A stretch of 64,000 nucleotides of DNA from JAHJQZ01 sp963675235 (GCA_963675235.2 CAXXFU010000003.1:22931-86930); one strand, 5' to 3'; positions 8,419 through 18,084 are shown, counted from the stretch's first letter. Translations and numbers: made by a program. The notes: generated by a model from the letters alone, not told the origin.

Positions 8419-9417
8419 TCAGGCGGCGGCTTGCATGCCACACAAGGCAGCAAACCGCTTGGTCGGTACCAGGTGCTCCGCGCCATCTCCGTCCACTTCG
8501 ATCAAAAGCGCCGCAATGGAATTGGCCTTGGCGAAAACCTGGGCCTGTTCGGTGCCCATGACCATCAGCGCCGTCGCCAGCGCATCGGCAAGCATGCAGG
8601 TATCGGCCAGGACCGACACCGAAGCGAGGCGATTGTCGACGGGCGCGCCGGTGCGCGGATCGATGGTGTGGGAGACCTTGCGGCCGCCGACAGCATGGGC
8701 GTGGCGGTAATTGCCCGAAGTGGCCACCGCCATGTCGGAGATCTCGATGGAGAAAACCATGTCGCGCGCTGTCTCGTCCGGGCGTTCGATGGCAATGCCC
8801 CAGCCGCGGTCGCCTGGCTGCAGGCCCTCGGCCCGGACCTCGCCGTCGATCGAGACCAGGTGCCTTGTGATGCCAAATTCGCTCAGCACCTCGGACAGCC
8901 GGTCGACGCCATAGCCCTTGGCGATGCCGCACAGGTCGAGCTTGATGTCGCCCTGACGGCGGATGCGGCGGGTTTCCCGGTCAACGGTGACGGCGCGGCC
9001 CGCCTTGCCCCAGTGTTCGCCGATGGCGGCGATGCGGGCAATGTCGGGCTGGTCGCCATCGGCACCAAAGCCCCAGGCCAGAACCGATTCGCCGACGAAT
9101 GGATCGAAGGCGCCACCGGTCAGGGTGTTGATCTCGAGTCCGGCCAGCAGCACGTCATAGGTCTCGCGCGGCAGATCGACGAAGAAACCGGGCGTGGCAT
9201 GGTTGAAGTGGCTGACAACCGAATCGGACTTGAATGGCGACATCTGCGTGTCGACCTCGTCGACGGCGCGTTGCAGCGCAGCCTCGATCAGGCTCATATC
9301 GATGCTTTCAAGGGCATAGAACACGGCCGACCAGCGCGTGCCCATGGTCCGGCCGTTGAGGGAACGGCGCACCAGCGCCGGGATGGGCCGGGTTCCGGCA
9401 AGGTCTTCGACATACAT
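8419..9417 (-). CDS. apbE: FAD:protein FMN transferase ApbE
   Basis: A 332-residue flavin transferase that uses FAD to attach FMN covalently to a Thr or Ser of a target protein outside the cytoplasm. Recognisable blocks are GTRWSAVFY near the N-terminus, GAFDPFVGESV, the KLDLCGIAKGYGVD segment, AVATSGNYRH, and the metal-binding region SHTIDPRTGAPV. No clear signal peptide or lipobox is visible at the N-terminus, so how it reaches its target is open. Its start overlaps the stop of the PepSY reductase gene (ATGA). It closes a three-gene operon whose first product carries a flavinylation motif. Confidence 0.95.
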   Translation of the reverse strand: MYVEDLAGTRPIPALVRRSLNGRTMGTRWSAVFYALESIDMSLIEAALQRAVDEVDTQMSPFKSDSVVSHFNHATPGFFVDLPRETYDVLLAGLEINTLTGGAFDPFVGESVLAWGFGADGDQPDIARIAAIGEHWGKAGRAVTVDRETRRIRRQGDIKLDLCGIAKGYGVDRLSEVLSEFGITRHLVSIDGEVRAEGLQPGDRGWGIAIERPDETARDMVFSIEISDMAVATSGNYRHAHAVGGRKVSHTIDPRTGAPVDNRLASVSVLADTCMLADALATALMVMGTEQAQVFAKANSIAALLIEVDGDGAEHLVPTKRFAALCGMQAAA

Positions 9418-11618
9418 CAGTAGACATCCTCCATGAGGCGTCCGGCCCTTTTGAGCGTGGACGTCGAGAGCTTGAGCGGCGCCAGCACCTCGTCGAGGGC
9501 CTCGGCAACGCCGCGGGCCATGCCCGAGCCGCCGCAGATCAGGATACGGGCGCCGCTGGCAACGCTTTTGCGCAGGAACTCGGCATCGGCGCGCACTTCG
9601 TCCTGGACGTAACGGTGGGTGACGGCGCGCGAGAAGACGATACGCGCGCCGGTCAAACGGCCGTCCCTGCGGAAGCCGACGAGTTCGTCGTGGAACAGGA
9701 AGTCCGAGGACGGATCGCGTCCGCCCCAGTAGAGATATGCCGGGCGGCGACCGTGATTGGCCCGCAAATGCCCGACGAACGGGGCAATGCCGGTACCGGC
9801 GCCGATCAGGATCAGCGGCTTGGTGCCGCGTGGCGCCCGGAAGGCTAGATTGGGCTTGAGAAAGGCACCGATTTCATCGCCCGGCTGCAACTCGCACAAA
9901 TAGGTGGAACACGCGCCGCCCGGCTGCTTGGAGACGCAGATCTCGAGGAACCCGTCGCGGGCGGACGAAGCCAGCGAATAGTAGCGCGGGATGGTCGAGC
10001 CCGGCGGCGCGATGCCGACGAGATCGCCTGCCTCGTAGGCGGGGTCCAACCCGAGCCGGGCGCGCCAGGAGCGGGCGCTGGCCGGCCGAAAGCGCAGGAT
10101 CGAGCGCGGCGTCTGATAATCCTGGCCGAAATCGCGCCGGGATTCGAGGACAAAGCCATGCAGCTTCGGCAGCTCGGCTTCGTGCCTGAGCACCAGCCTG
10201 TGGTTGAGCGCCAGTCCGAGGGCATCGCCCCATTCCCCGAAACTCTGGGCCGACTGGCGATTGATGGTGGCGTAATCGACCAGAGGGACAAGTCCTTTGT
10301 CGCCGAGCGCCTTTGCGACCGTGTTGGCGTAGCCGCAGTAATCGGCAAACGACCGATCACCGAAACCGAGCACGGCGGTCCGCAGCTGCTCGGGCAACTC
10401 GAAATGTTCGAGCCTCGCCAGGAACCGCTTGGCGCTTGCCGGCGCGTCGCCGTCGCCATAAGTGGCGGTCATGACGATGAGCTGTCTTGCCGAACGGTAA
10501 TGGCGCTTGAGATCGTTCATCGCCGCGACGTGGACGGACACGCCCTTGCCGGTCAGCTCGGCGTGAAGCGTTTTGGCAAAACCCCAGGTGGAATTGCCCT
10601 CCGAGCCGACGAGGATGACGGTTTCGGCGTCCTGCGCCCGGCCATTGCCGTGGATGCGCACGCTGTTGCGCCAGCGCCCCAGCCACATGACAAGGCCGGT
10701 GACGAACAGGACCGGAATGGTCAGGGCCCCGGCGCCGAGCAGCAGCGCATACCACCAGACGCCCTGGCCGGTGTGGAGGGTGTAGATCAGCTGGTAGAAA
10801 TCCTGCCACAGCGTATTGGGCGTGAATGCGAGCATCGTACCGGTCGTCTGGTCGATAGAGCCGGAGCCCGAAGCGGTGGTCAGGGTGAACACGTCGGCCG
10901 GATCGCCGGCGACTGGGAAGACGAGTTCGCGGAAGCTGTTGAGCGAGACGCCCTGAAGAGCCGGCATATCGGCTGTCGCCATGATGGTCGTGCCACTCGA
11001 TTGCGGCGGGAAGGAGAAACCCGTGTCACTTGCACCGACAAGACCAAAATAGCTGAGCGTCATCCAAAGGCCGGTAACAGACAGCACGGTCAGGATCATG
11101 ACGCCGATGCGCGACAGCTCGACATGAAGACGCTGATTGAGCGTGCCTCTGGCGCCCGAGAAGAATTTTCGCCAGCCGCCGAGCCTTCTGGCGAGAAGGA
11201 AGACACCGCCGACGCTCACAACCACCAGCGCCGCAGCGGCGACGCCGGCGAGAACACGGCCGGCATCGCCCAACAGGAAGGCGCGGTGCAGTTCGGTAAA
11301 GAACTGGAAGAAGGCGGAGGGCTGGTAGGCGCCAAGGCTCTGGCCGCTGGCATCAACGAGGTCGGCGGCCGGGCCGTTTGCGCTCATGTGATAGGCGACG
11401 ATCTTGCCGCTGGCGAGACGGACGATGCGCTGCACGCCTTCGATATCGGCGGCGACGCCCGCGGCGAGATCAGCGAGGCTGGAGGTATCGGTCGCGCCCG
11501 ACTGGGCCGTTGCCGCGCCGAAAACCGGCTCGAGGGAGAGGATAGCGCCGGTCAGCGCCATGAATGCGACCAGAGCACCGGCAATCAGCGCCGGCCAGGC
11601 GTGCAGCTTGCGCAACAT
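9417..11618 (-). CDS. Membrane flavoreductase: PepSY TM domain fused to flavodoxin and FNR domains
   Basis: A 733-residue fusion. The N-terminal half is a PepSY-associated membrane domain with about four helices (near residues 8-30, 120-142, 170-192 and 298-320) around a periplasmic part. Next comes a flavodoxin domain (about 335-490; phosphate loop GSEGNSTWGFAK, then TATYGDGDAP). The C-terminal FNR domain (about 510-733) has the FAD motif RYYSLASS, the nucleotide motif GAGTGIAPFVGHLR and ICGGSGMARGVAEALDE. It should pass electrons from NAD(P)H through FAD and FMN across the membrane. It follows the DUF2271 gene by 19 bases and overlaps apbE. Confidence 0.93.
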   Translation of the reverse strand: MLRKLHAWPALIAGALVAFMALTGAILSLEPVFGAATAQSGATDTSSLADLAAGVAADIEGVQRIVRLASGKIVAYHMSANGPAADLVDASGQSLGAYQPSAFFQFFTELHRAFLLGDAGRVLAGVAAAALVVVSVGGVFLLARRLGGWRKFFSGARGTLNQRLHVELSRIGVMILTVLSVTGLWMTLSYFGLVGASDTGFSFPPQSSGTTIMATADMPALQGVSLNSFRELVFPVAGDPADVFTLTTASGSGSIDQTTGTMLAFTPNTLWQDFYQLIYTLHTGQGVWWYALLLGAGALTIPVLFVTGLVMWLGRWRNSVRIHGNGRAQDAETVILVGSEGNSTWGFAKTLHAELTGKGVSVHVAAMNDLKRHYRSARQLIVMTATYGDGDAPASAKRFLARLEHFELPEQLRTAVLGFGDRSFADYCGYANTVAKALGDKGLVPLVDYATINRQSAQSFGEWGDALGLALNHRLVLRHEAELPKLHGFVLESRRDFGQDYQTPRSILRFRPASARSWRARLGLDPAYEAGDLVGIAPPGSTIPRYYSLASSARDGFLEICVSKQPGGACSTYLCELQPGDEIGAFLKPNLAFRAPRGTKPLILIGAGTGIAPFVGHLRANHGRRPAYLYWGGRDPSSDFLFHDELVGFRRDGRLTGARIVFSRAVTHRYVQDEVRADAEFLRKSVASGARILICGGSGMARGVAEALDEVLAPLKLSTSTLKRAGRLMEDVY

Positions 11619-11637
11619 GGACAGATTTCCTTGCCGA

Positions 11638-12105
11638 TTACATCGAAACGGTCAGGCGGTCGACGAAACGCTGCCCCGTGGCGCTGCCACCCCCCGTCTG
11701 CAATGGCACCACCGCATCGGCGGTGTAGTCGCCCCAGTGTTCGACAGCAGTGTCAACGACGATAGAGTAGCCAGCGTCGATCAGGGCGTCGGAGACATTG
11801 GAGCTGATCCTCAGCGAGCTGCCGGCGCCGACGCTGGCGCCGGAAATGCCGTCGACGGAGCTTTCGCCGGCGCCGGTGAAGCCACGGACCCAGCCACGCA
11901 GGGACCTGAGGTAGCGGGTGTGGCGGCCGGCGACCCAGAGGGTCGAGTCATAGGTGCCGTTTTGATCGACGAGGTAGACGGCGAGATAGGCGGCAGGGCC
12001 GGAATAGGGGGTGAGGTCGACCTGAACGGTGACGTCCGCGGCCTCGGCCACAGTCGGCGCAACAAGGGCCGTGCTCATCAAAAGGACTAGGGCGAGTTTT
12101 TTCAC
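11638..12105 (-). CDS. Periplasmic DUF2271 protein with a flavinylation motif
   Basis: A 155-residue secreted protein with a signal peptide cut near AEA (about residue 22), belonging to DUF2271. Residues 85-91 read DGISGAS, fitting the Dxx(S/T)GA(T/S) site at which ApbE enzymes attach FMN, with Ser91 as acceptor. It heads the operon with the PepSY-FNR reductase and apbE, so it is the obvious acceptor of both the flavin and the electrons. The GTG start is used because it directly precedes the signal peptide (KKLALVLLMSTALVAP); an upstream ATG would add 16 residues. Family functions are unproven; iron or metal reduction has been suggested for such loci. Confidence 0.85.
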   Translation of the reverse strand: MKKLALVLLMSTALVAPTVAEAADVTVQVDLTPYSGPAAYLAVYLVDQNGTYDSTLWVAGRHTRYLRSLRGWVRGFTGAGESSVDGISGASVGAGSSLRISSNVSDALIDAGYSIVVDTAVEHWGDYTADAVVPLQTGGGSATGQRFVDRLTVSM

Positions 12106-12248
12106 TTCAGTGATCCCGAACTTGTTTTGTTCGGCGTCACATGCGGCTTTCAACCTGACAGGAGACTGAAATCAAAGTGAAAATGCTGTAATGTTGGCGT
12201 CAGGTTTCGGACAGGTTTGCCACATTTGGCGACGTCCGCCAGCCGCAC

Positions 12249-12875
12249 TCAAGCCGTTTTCTGCTCTTTTGGCGGCGCTGCGTCGTTGTCGAGCATCGGC
12301 TCCATGCCCTCGGCGCCAAACACGGCATCGAGGAACAGCCGGCCCTCAAAGGCAGCGACGATGTTGACGGCATGGATCTCGGCCGCCTTGGGCACGATCT
12401 CGTATTGGTCGTAGCTGCGCTGCGCCAGGGATTTGAGCAATCTGGCGTAATAGGTGCGGATTTCGTCGCGGAAATCGTCGAGCCGGGAAAACGCCTCGAA
12501 AAACAGGGCGAAATAGCGGGCCATGTCGATGCCCGCCGCCTTGACCGCCCCGGGCAGCTCCTCATAGGCGTCGGCGAGCAGCTCGCGGCTCTGGCGCACG
12601 CCCTGGCCACCAAAATGCTCGAAATCGAAGCGGCGCACCGGATTGAGGAAAAAGCTCTCGACCACTTCGCGGTAAAGCGCGTCCTTGGAGGCGAAGTAGT
12701 GGTAGAAGGCGCCCTTGGATAGCCCGGTCGCCTTGAGAATCTGGCTCAGGCCGGTGCCGTCGAAACCGTGTTGCAGGAACAGCTGGAAACTCGCCGCAAC
12801 GATGCGGTCGCGCGTCGTGGCGTGCGGGGCCGCGTCCTTGCCTTCGGCGGCGTCTTCGGAGGTGTGACCGGTCAT
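12249..12875 (-). CDS. TetR/AcrR family transcriptional regulator
   Basis: A 208-residue repressor-type regulator. The N-terminal DNA-binding domain runs from about residue 22 (TRDRIVAASFQLFLQHGFDG) with the recognition helix in LSKGAFYHYFASKDALYREV, and the C-terminal ligand domain is of the broad AcrR type. A perfect 16-bp palindrome lies 21 bases upstream of its start, suggesting self-repression. The gene follows the FAD/Fe-S oxidase gene on the same strand after a 118-base gap; whether it controls that gene cannot be read from the sequence. Confidence 0.92.
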   Translation of the reverse strand: MTGHTSEDAAEGKDAAPHATTRDRIVAASFQLFLQHGFDGTGLSQILKATGLSKGAFYHYFASKDALYREVVESFFLNPVRRFDFEHFGGQGVRQSRELLADAYEELPGAVKAAGIDMARYFALFFEAFSRLDDFRDEIRTYYARLLKSLAQRSYDQYEIVPKAAEIHAVNIVAAFEGRLFLDAVFGAEGMEPMLDNDAAPPKEQKTA

Positions 12876-12896
12876 GGCGAATCACCCGGTGTCTGT

Positions 12897-12912
12897 CAGA
12901 CCGATCGGTCTG
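12897..12912. promoter_or_regulatory. Perfect 16-bp palindrome, likely TetR operator
   Basis: CAGACCGATCGGTCTG is identical to its reverse complement. It sits 21 bases upstream of the TetR gene, where RNA polymerase would bind. Size and symmetry suit a TetR dimer. Confidence 0.65.
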
Positions 12913-12993
12913 TAGCGGGTCCGGGCGTGTGCGGTCAATGCGAGGCCGCCGATACGCGGGGGAAAGCCGGCATCCACCTTTGCTCAACAGGCG

Positions 12994-15807
12994 CTAAGGC
13001 CGGCTGACATATTCGAGCGCACTGGCCAGCGAAACGAAGGGAATGCCGAGCGTGTCGGTGAGACCCATGGCGCAGGTCGAGACCGTCGTCACCCCGAGCG
13101 TGCAGGTATCGGGGATGTCGTTTTTGGCGAAACGCAGGGCATGGGCGTTGAGTTCCGGTTTGTACAGCCCCTTGTCGCCGGCAAAGCCGCAGCAGGTGAC
13201 CGAGGTCAGAACCGCGATGTCCCTGGCGACGGTGCGCGCCAGCGCCTCGGTGTGCTTTTGTTCGTCCATGCGCTGGGCCGAGCAATTGTGATGCACGGCG
13301 ACGACGTCCAGCGGCCGGGTGACGGTAAGGTGGGGCACCACCATGTCGAGAAGGAACTCGGCGCTGTCGCGCATCTCGCCGCCATCGCCCTGAATGTGAA
13401 GGGCGCAGGTCGACATGTCGGTCACAGAGGCAACAACCCCCGGTCCGCGCGCCATATCAAGCGTATCGGCAAGCTTGCGCCCGAGCTTCTCGGCTTCCTC
13501 GGGGAAGCCCTTTGAAGCGAAGGGCTGGCCGCAGCAGGCGCCCGAGAGCTTTTCGGGCACGACGGGCTGGTAGCCGGCGCGCACCAGCAAGGCCACCATG
13601 GCGTCGGTGACCGGCAAAAGCCCGAGATCGGTCTTCGGCGGACCGAACATGCGCGAGGCGCAGGCCGGGAAATAGAGCACGCGGCCGCGCGTCGCCGCGG
13701 TCTCGATGGTTTTCGGCTTGCCTGGGCCCGGCCGCATCGACCTGCCCGGGCGCGGCAGCTTGCCTTTCGACCAAGAATTGAGGGCGCCGGCGACGGAATC
13801 GACCGCCGTGTTGCCGATGGCGCTGCGGGCCAGGGTCTGGGCGCCGGCGGCAAGCCCGAAGCCAGTCTCGATGGCGCCGGTCGCCGAAGCGGCCAGCGCC
13901 GCGACCCGGTCGGCGGTGTTGCCGCGTCTGTCGGCGCGTTTGCCCATGATCATCGTGCCGGTCTCGATGCCGACCGGGCATCTGAGCGAACACAGATTGC
14001 AGGCGGCGCAGGTGTCCATGCCGGCGTGAACGAAGCCGTCGGCAAGCGCCTCCATCAGGTCCATGGCGCCGCCGGCCTTTTCGAGACGGGCCTGTTCGCG
14101 CGTCACGGCGATGCGCTGGCGCGGCGTCAGGGTCAGTCCGGCCGAAGGGCAGGCTGGCTCGCAAAAGCCGCATTCGATGCACAGGTCAATGAGGTCGTCG
14201 GCTTCGCCCATCGACTTGAGATTCTTGACGTGAATCTGATCGTCCTCGTTGAGGATGATGCCCGGATTGAGCCGGCGGTCCGGATCGAACAGCGTCTTGA
14301 CGCGTTCCATGATCGCGTAAGCCTTCTTGCCCCATTCCAGCTCGACATAGGGGGCAACGGCGCGGCCGGTGCCGTGCTCGGCCTTGAGCGAACCGCCGAG
14401 TTCCACGGCAATCAGACCGGCGAGCGCGTCGCAGAAAGTGTCGAACTTTTCCGCGGCGCCGGGGCGGGAGAAATTCTCGGCCATCTGGAAATGAAGGTTC
14501 CCGGCCAGAGCGTGTCCGAAAATGATGGCGTCCTCGTAGCCGTGATCGTCGAGCAGGCGGCGCAGCTTGCCGACGACTTCGGGCAGGCGGTCGATCGGCA
14601 CCGCCACGTCCTCGGTCAGCATTGTCGTGCCCTTGTCGCGGCTGGCGCCGGCCGAGGCGAACAAGCCCTTGCGGATATCCCAAAGGGCGATCTGCTGGTC
14701 AAGATCGGTGGTGAACAGGATCTCGCTCAGCGGCCCGACCTCGGCCATGGCCTTTGTCGCCTTGTCGACCTCGCCGGCAAGCCCTTCGGCGCTATCGGAC
14801 ATGATTTCGACCAGAACGGCCGGCGAGGTTTCGGTCAGGAACGGCAGATAGGGCGCCAGCGCCGGCTTGTCCTCGACTGTCTTGAGCGCCCGCCTTTCCA
14901 TGAATTCGGCCGCCGAGACGCCGACATGGGCGAGCGAGCGAATGGCTTCGGCTGTCTTTTCCGCTGTCTCGTAAGGCACGATCGTCGTCGCCTTGTGCGG
15001 GTGATCGGGCACGGTGTCATAGGTGACTTCGGAGACAAAGCCGAGCGTGCCTTCCGAGCCGACCATCAGGTGGATCAGGATATCGATCGGATCGGTGAAA
15101 TCGACGAGCGCATTGAGCGAATAGCCGACAGTGTTCTTGATGGAGTATTTGCGCCGGATCAGGTCGACCAGCTCGTTGTCGGACCGCACCTCTTCGCTCA
15201 GATCGATCAGTCCGGCAGCCAAGTCGGGCCGGGCCCTCAGAAAGGCTTCGCGCGAGGCCGGATCGCCGCTGTCGAGCAGCGTGCCGTCCTTCAGCATAAG
15301 GCGGAGGCGCGTCATGGTGTGGTATGTGTTCTGCACCACACCGCAGCACATGCCCGAGGAATTGTTGTTGACCACGCCGCCGATCTTGGCAGTGGCCTGG
15401 CTGGCCGGATCGGGGCCGAGCCGGCGGTTGAAGGGTCTGAGCGCGCTGTTGGCGACGGCGACGATTGTCGCCGGGCCGAGCGTCACCTTGTTGCCGTCCT
15501 CGGCGATATCGATCCGGCGCCAGCCGTCGCCGAGCACGCACAACAGGCCATCGGTCACCGCCTGGCCGGATAGCGAGGTGCCGGCGGCGCGGAAGGTCAG
15601 GTTGAGATCCTCGGCCTCGGCGGCGGCAAGAACGGCGGCGACCTCCTTTTCGGTCTCGACCAGAACGACGATCGCCGGCACCAGTCGGTAGAAGCTCGCG
15701 TCGCCCGAATAGGCGTAGGTGTACAAAGGATCGGTCTTGATCCGGTTGTCCGGGATCGCGCCCCTGAGGCGATCGGCAACCCTCAGGCCCTTCTGCTTCT
15801 TGTCCAC
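12994..15807 (-). CDS. FAD-binding and 4Fe-4S oxidoreductase (D-lactate dehydrogenase/GlcD-GlpC fusion type)
   Basis: A 937-residue fusion. The N-terminal half is a FAD-linked oxidase of the VAO type (about 30-530; FRAAGTSLSGQAV binds the FAD pyrophosphate). Two ferredoxin clusters follow: CIECGFCEPACPS and CAACNLCSLRCPVG. The C-terminal part has two CCG domains (CCGQPFASKG and CCGFAGDKG). This is the layout of membrane-linked D-lactate or D-2-hydroxyacid dehydrogenases that feed the quinone pool. A GTG start preceded by GGGGAGG at six bases is chosen; the frame stays open for 69 codons upstream but has no better site. The substrate cannot be told from sequence. Confidence 0.9.
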   Translation of the reverse strand: MDKKQKGLRVADRLRGAIPDNRIKTDPLYTYAYSGDASFYRLVPAIVVLVETEKEVAAVLAAAEAEDLNLTFRAAGTSLSGQAVTDGLLCVLGDGWRRIDIAEDGNKVTLGPATIVAVANSALRPFNRRLGPDPASQATAKIGGVVNNNSSGMCCGVVQNTYHTMTRLRLMLKDGTLLDSGDPASREAFLRARPDLAAGLIDLSEEVRSDNELVDLIRRKYSIKNTVGYSLNALVDFTDPIDILIHLMVGSEGTLGFVSEVTYDTVPDHPHKATTIVPYETAEKTAEAIRSLAHVGVSAAEFMERRALKTVEDKPALAPYLPFLTETSPAVLVEIMSDSAEGLAGEVDKATKAMAEVGPLSEILFTTDLDQQIALWDIRKGLFASAGASRDKGTTMLTEDVAVPIDRLPEVVGKLRRLLDDHGYEDAIIFGHALAGNLHFQMAENFSRPGAAEKFDTFCDALAGLIAVELGGSLKAEHGTGRAVAPYVELEWGKKAYAIMERVKTLFDPDRRLNPGIILNEDDQIHVKNLKSMGEADDLIDLCIECGFCEPACPSAGLTLTPRQRIAVTREQARLEKAGGAMDLMEALADGFVHAGMDTCAACNLCSLRCPVGIETGTMIMGKRADRRGNTADRVAALAASATGAIETGFGLAAGAQTLARSAIGNTAVDSVAGALNSWSKGKLPRPGRSMRPGPGKPKTIETAATRGRVLYFPACASRMFGPPKTDLGLLPVTDAMVALLVRAGYQPVVPEKLSGACCGQPFASKGFPEEAEKLGRKLADTLDMARGPGVVASVTDMSTCALHIQGDGGEMRDSAEFLLDMVVPHLTVTRPLDVVAVHHNCSAQRMDEQKHTEALARTVARDIAVLTSVTCCGFAGDKGLYKPELNAHALRFAKNDIPDTCTLGVTTVSTCAMGLTDTLGIPFVSLASALEYVSRP

Positions 15808-16038
15808 CGCGCCCTCCCCTCGGCACTCCGACTGTCGCATGGATTTGTGTGAGCAATGCCCGGCGAAAGCAAGACCGGGGTGCGACAACCTGTATGGCTG
15901 TTCGCGGCGCACGCGCTGGCCCGGTCGGACGCGGCCCGCCTGCCGGACGCGGATTGCCCGAGCGTGCGGATCGTTCAGGCGCTTGATGGTCGGAAAGGTG
16001 GCCCGACGCTGCATATTCAGGCGCGTCGGGCCTGTCCC

Positions 16039-17019
16039 TTACTCGAACCCGACCGGTTCGAGCGGCTGATAGGGCGCTTCGAGCGCGGCGATCTCGTCGG
16101 CTTCGAGCCTGACGTCGAGGGCGGCGATCGAATCGGCAAGCTGTTCGGCGCTTGTCGCCCCGACGATCGGGGCGGTGATGACCGGCTTGGCCAAGAGCCA
16201 GGCCAGGGCGATCTGCGCCATCGGCAAAGAGCGGCGCGAAGCGAAATCGGCAACGGTGTCGACGATCTGCCTGGACGCCTCCTCGCCCTTTGAATAAAGC
16301 GCGCCGGCATAGGAATCGGTGCGGGAGCGCCTGGTGTCGGAACCCCAGGGCCGGGCCAGCCGTCCGCGCGCCAGCGGCGACCACGGGATGACGCCGATGC
16401 CTTCCTCGTGGCACAGCGGCAGCATCTCGCGCTCTTCCTCGCGATGCAGCAGGTTGACGTGGTTCTGCATCGAGACGAACGGCGCCCAGCCCTTCATGCG
16501 CTGGGTCATGATCATTTTCATGAACTGGTAGGCGAACATCGAGGAGGCGCCGAGATAGCGCACCTTGCCGGCGCGCACGACATCATTGAGCGCGTCGAGC
16601 GTTTCCTCGATCGGCGTGTTCGGATCGAACCGATGGATCTGGTAGAGATCGACATAGTCGGTGCCCAGCCGTTTCAGGCTTTCGTCGATCTCGTGCATGA
16701 TCGCCTTGCGCGACTGGCCCATGCCATTGGGTCCGAGGCGCATGCGATGATGCACCTTGGTGGCGAGCACGACGTCCTCGCGCCGGACCATCGACCACAA
16801 GAGCTTGCCGGTGATGGTCTCCGAGGTGCCGCCCGAATACATGTTGGCGGTGTCGAAGAAATTGATGCCGGCATCGAGCGCCTGCCGGATGATGGGTTTC
16901 GATTTTTCTTCATCGAGCGCCCAGGGCCGCTGGCCCTCCGCGACGTCACCGAAGGCCATGCAGCCGAGACACAGGCGCGAGACCTCGAGCCCGGTCTTGC
17001 CCAAACGTGTGTAGTGCAT
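16039..17019 (-). CDS. Aldo/keto reductase
   Basis: A 326-residue (alpha/beta)8 NADPH-dependent oxidoreductase. The catalytic tetrad can be placed: Asp and Tyr in FFDTANMYSGGTSE (near 55-60), Lys in VLATKVHH (near 86) and His in YQIHRFD (near 130). The family reduces aldehydes and ketones; the substrate here is unknown. It lies 231 bases upstream of the FAD/Fe-S oxidase on the same strand and diverges from the AEC transporter gene. Confidence 0.93.
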   Translation of the reverse strand: MHYTRLGKTGLEVSRLCLGCMAFGDVAEGQRPWALDEEKSKPIIRQALDAGINFFDTANMYSGGTSETITGKLLWSMVRREDVVLATKVHHRMRLGPNGMGQSRKAIMHEIDESLKRLGTDYVDLYQIHRFDPNTPIEETLDALNDVVRAGKVRYLGASSMFAYQFMKMIMTQRMKGWAPFVSMQNHVNLLHREEEREMLPLCHEEGIGVIPWSPLARGRLARPWGSDTRRSRTDSYAGALYSKGEEASRQIVDTVADFASRRSLPMAQIALAWLLAKPVITAPIVGATSAEQLADSIAALDVRLEADEIAALEAPYQPLEPVGFE

Positions 17020-17160
17020 GCTGATCTCCCCATATTCGCCGACGCGCGGATGATAGTCAGGACACTGGCGGGAACAAGGCCAATTGCGTCAAAAACCATC
17101 ATCGACAGCCTTCTCGAAGCGGCGCAGGCTGGTGGCAAAACCAGGACCACTCCTGAACAG

Positions 17161-18084
17161 ATGCTCGACGCCCTTTTCAACTCGGTGCTGCCGGTGTTCG
17201 CCATCGTCGGCATCGCCATCGGCCTTGCCCGCGCCGGCGTTTTCGACGTCTCGGTGGCGCAGGTCGTCAACAAATACCTGTTCCATATCGGCCTGCCCGT
17301 CCTGATGTTCGGGCTTCTGGCCCGCAGCGATATCACTGGTTACGACTGGGCCCTGCTCGGCGGCTATTTCGGCATCGAAGCCACAGTCTATCTCGCCGCT
17401 TTCCTGATTTTCCGCTTCTGGTTCAAGCGTCCCGCCGCCGAGGCCGTCATCCTCGGCATGGGGGCGTTCTTCGCCAATCACCTGATGTATGTCCTGCCGA
17501 TCGCCATTGCCGAATATGGCGAACCGATCGGTCTGAAGATCATCACCCTGGTGACGCTCGACGCCGTCGTCTTCTATATCGGCTCGATGATCCTGCTCGA
17601 GATCCTGACCGGACAGGAGAACGGCGCAGGCGCTGCCGCCATTGCCAGAAAGATCGCCAGCAACCCGCAGATCGTCGCGGTGGTGCTCGGCCTCATCGCT
17701 TCCGCCATACGCCTGCCGATGGCCAATGGCATTGGCGTGTTCGCCACTTTCGTCGGCAATTCGGCGGCGCCCCTGTCCCTGTTCGCCCTCGGCCTGATCG
17801 TTTCCGAACAAAGGATCGGCGGCCGGCAGGCAGTGCCCTGGGCGCTGGTCGGCTTCAACATCGTCGCCATGCCGGCGATCGGCTATCTGGTCTTTGTGGT
17901 CGGGCTCGGCTTCGATATCGCGCGTGCGGCGCCGGCCGTGCTGGTCATGGCAGGCCCGGTCGGGTTGATGGCCTTCGTGCTGGCACTGCAATACCGCCAG
18001 CCGACCGGAGAGATCGCCAGGGCCGTACTGATCTCCACGGTGCTGTCGGTGATCACCGTGGCCATTGCCCTGCAGATCGTGTGA
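17161..18084 (+). CDS. AEC family transporter (auxin efflux carrier type)
   Basis: A 307-residue membrane protein with about ten helices in two inverted halves, the shape of the AEC/BART family, whose bacterial members move dicarboxylates or other small acids. It begins MLDALFNSVLPVFAIVGIAIG, a common family opening; the frame stays open far upstream, antisense to the aldo/keto reductase, so the start was chosen by homology rather than by a clear ribosome binding site. It stands alone and converges on the MBL-fold gene, whose stop begins immediately after its own. Confidence 0.87.
   Translation: MLDALFNSVLPVFAIVGIAIGLARAGVFDVSVAQVVNKYLFHIGLPVLMFGLLARSDITGYDWALLGGYFGIEATVYLAAFLIFRFWFKRPAAEAVILGMGAFFANHLMYVLPIAIAEYGEPIGLKIITLVTLDAVVFYIGSMILLEILTGQENGAGAAAIARKIASNPQIVAVVLGLIASAIRLPMANGIGVFATFVGNSAAPLSLFALGLIVSEQRIGGRQAVPWALVGFNIVAMPAIGYLVFVVGLGFDIARAAPAVLVMAGPVGLMAFVLALQYRQPTGEIARAVLISTVLSVITVAIALQIV

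Noticed and set aside
15017..16414. A 465-codon minus-strand frame beside the FAD/Fe-S oxidase
   Set aside because: It overlaps the oxidase and aldo/keto reductase genes on the same strand in another frame and has Arg-rich shadow composition.
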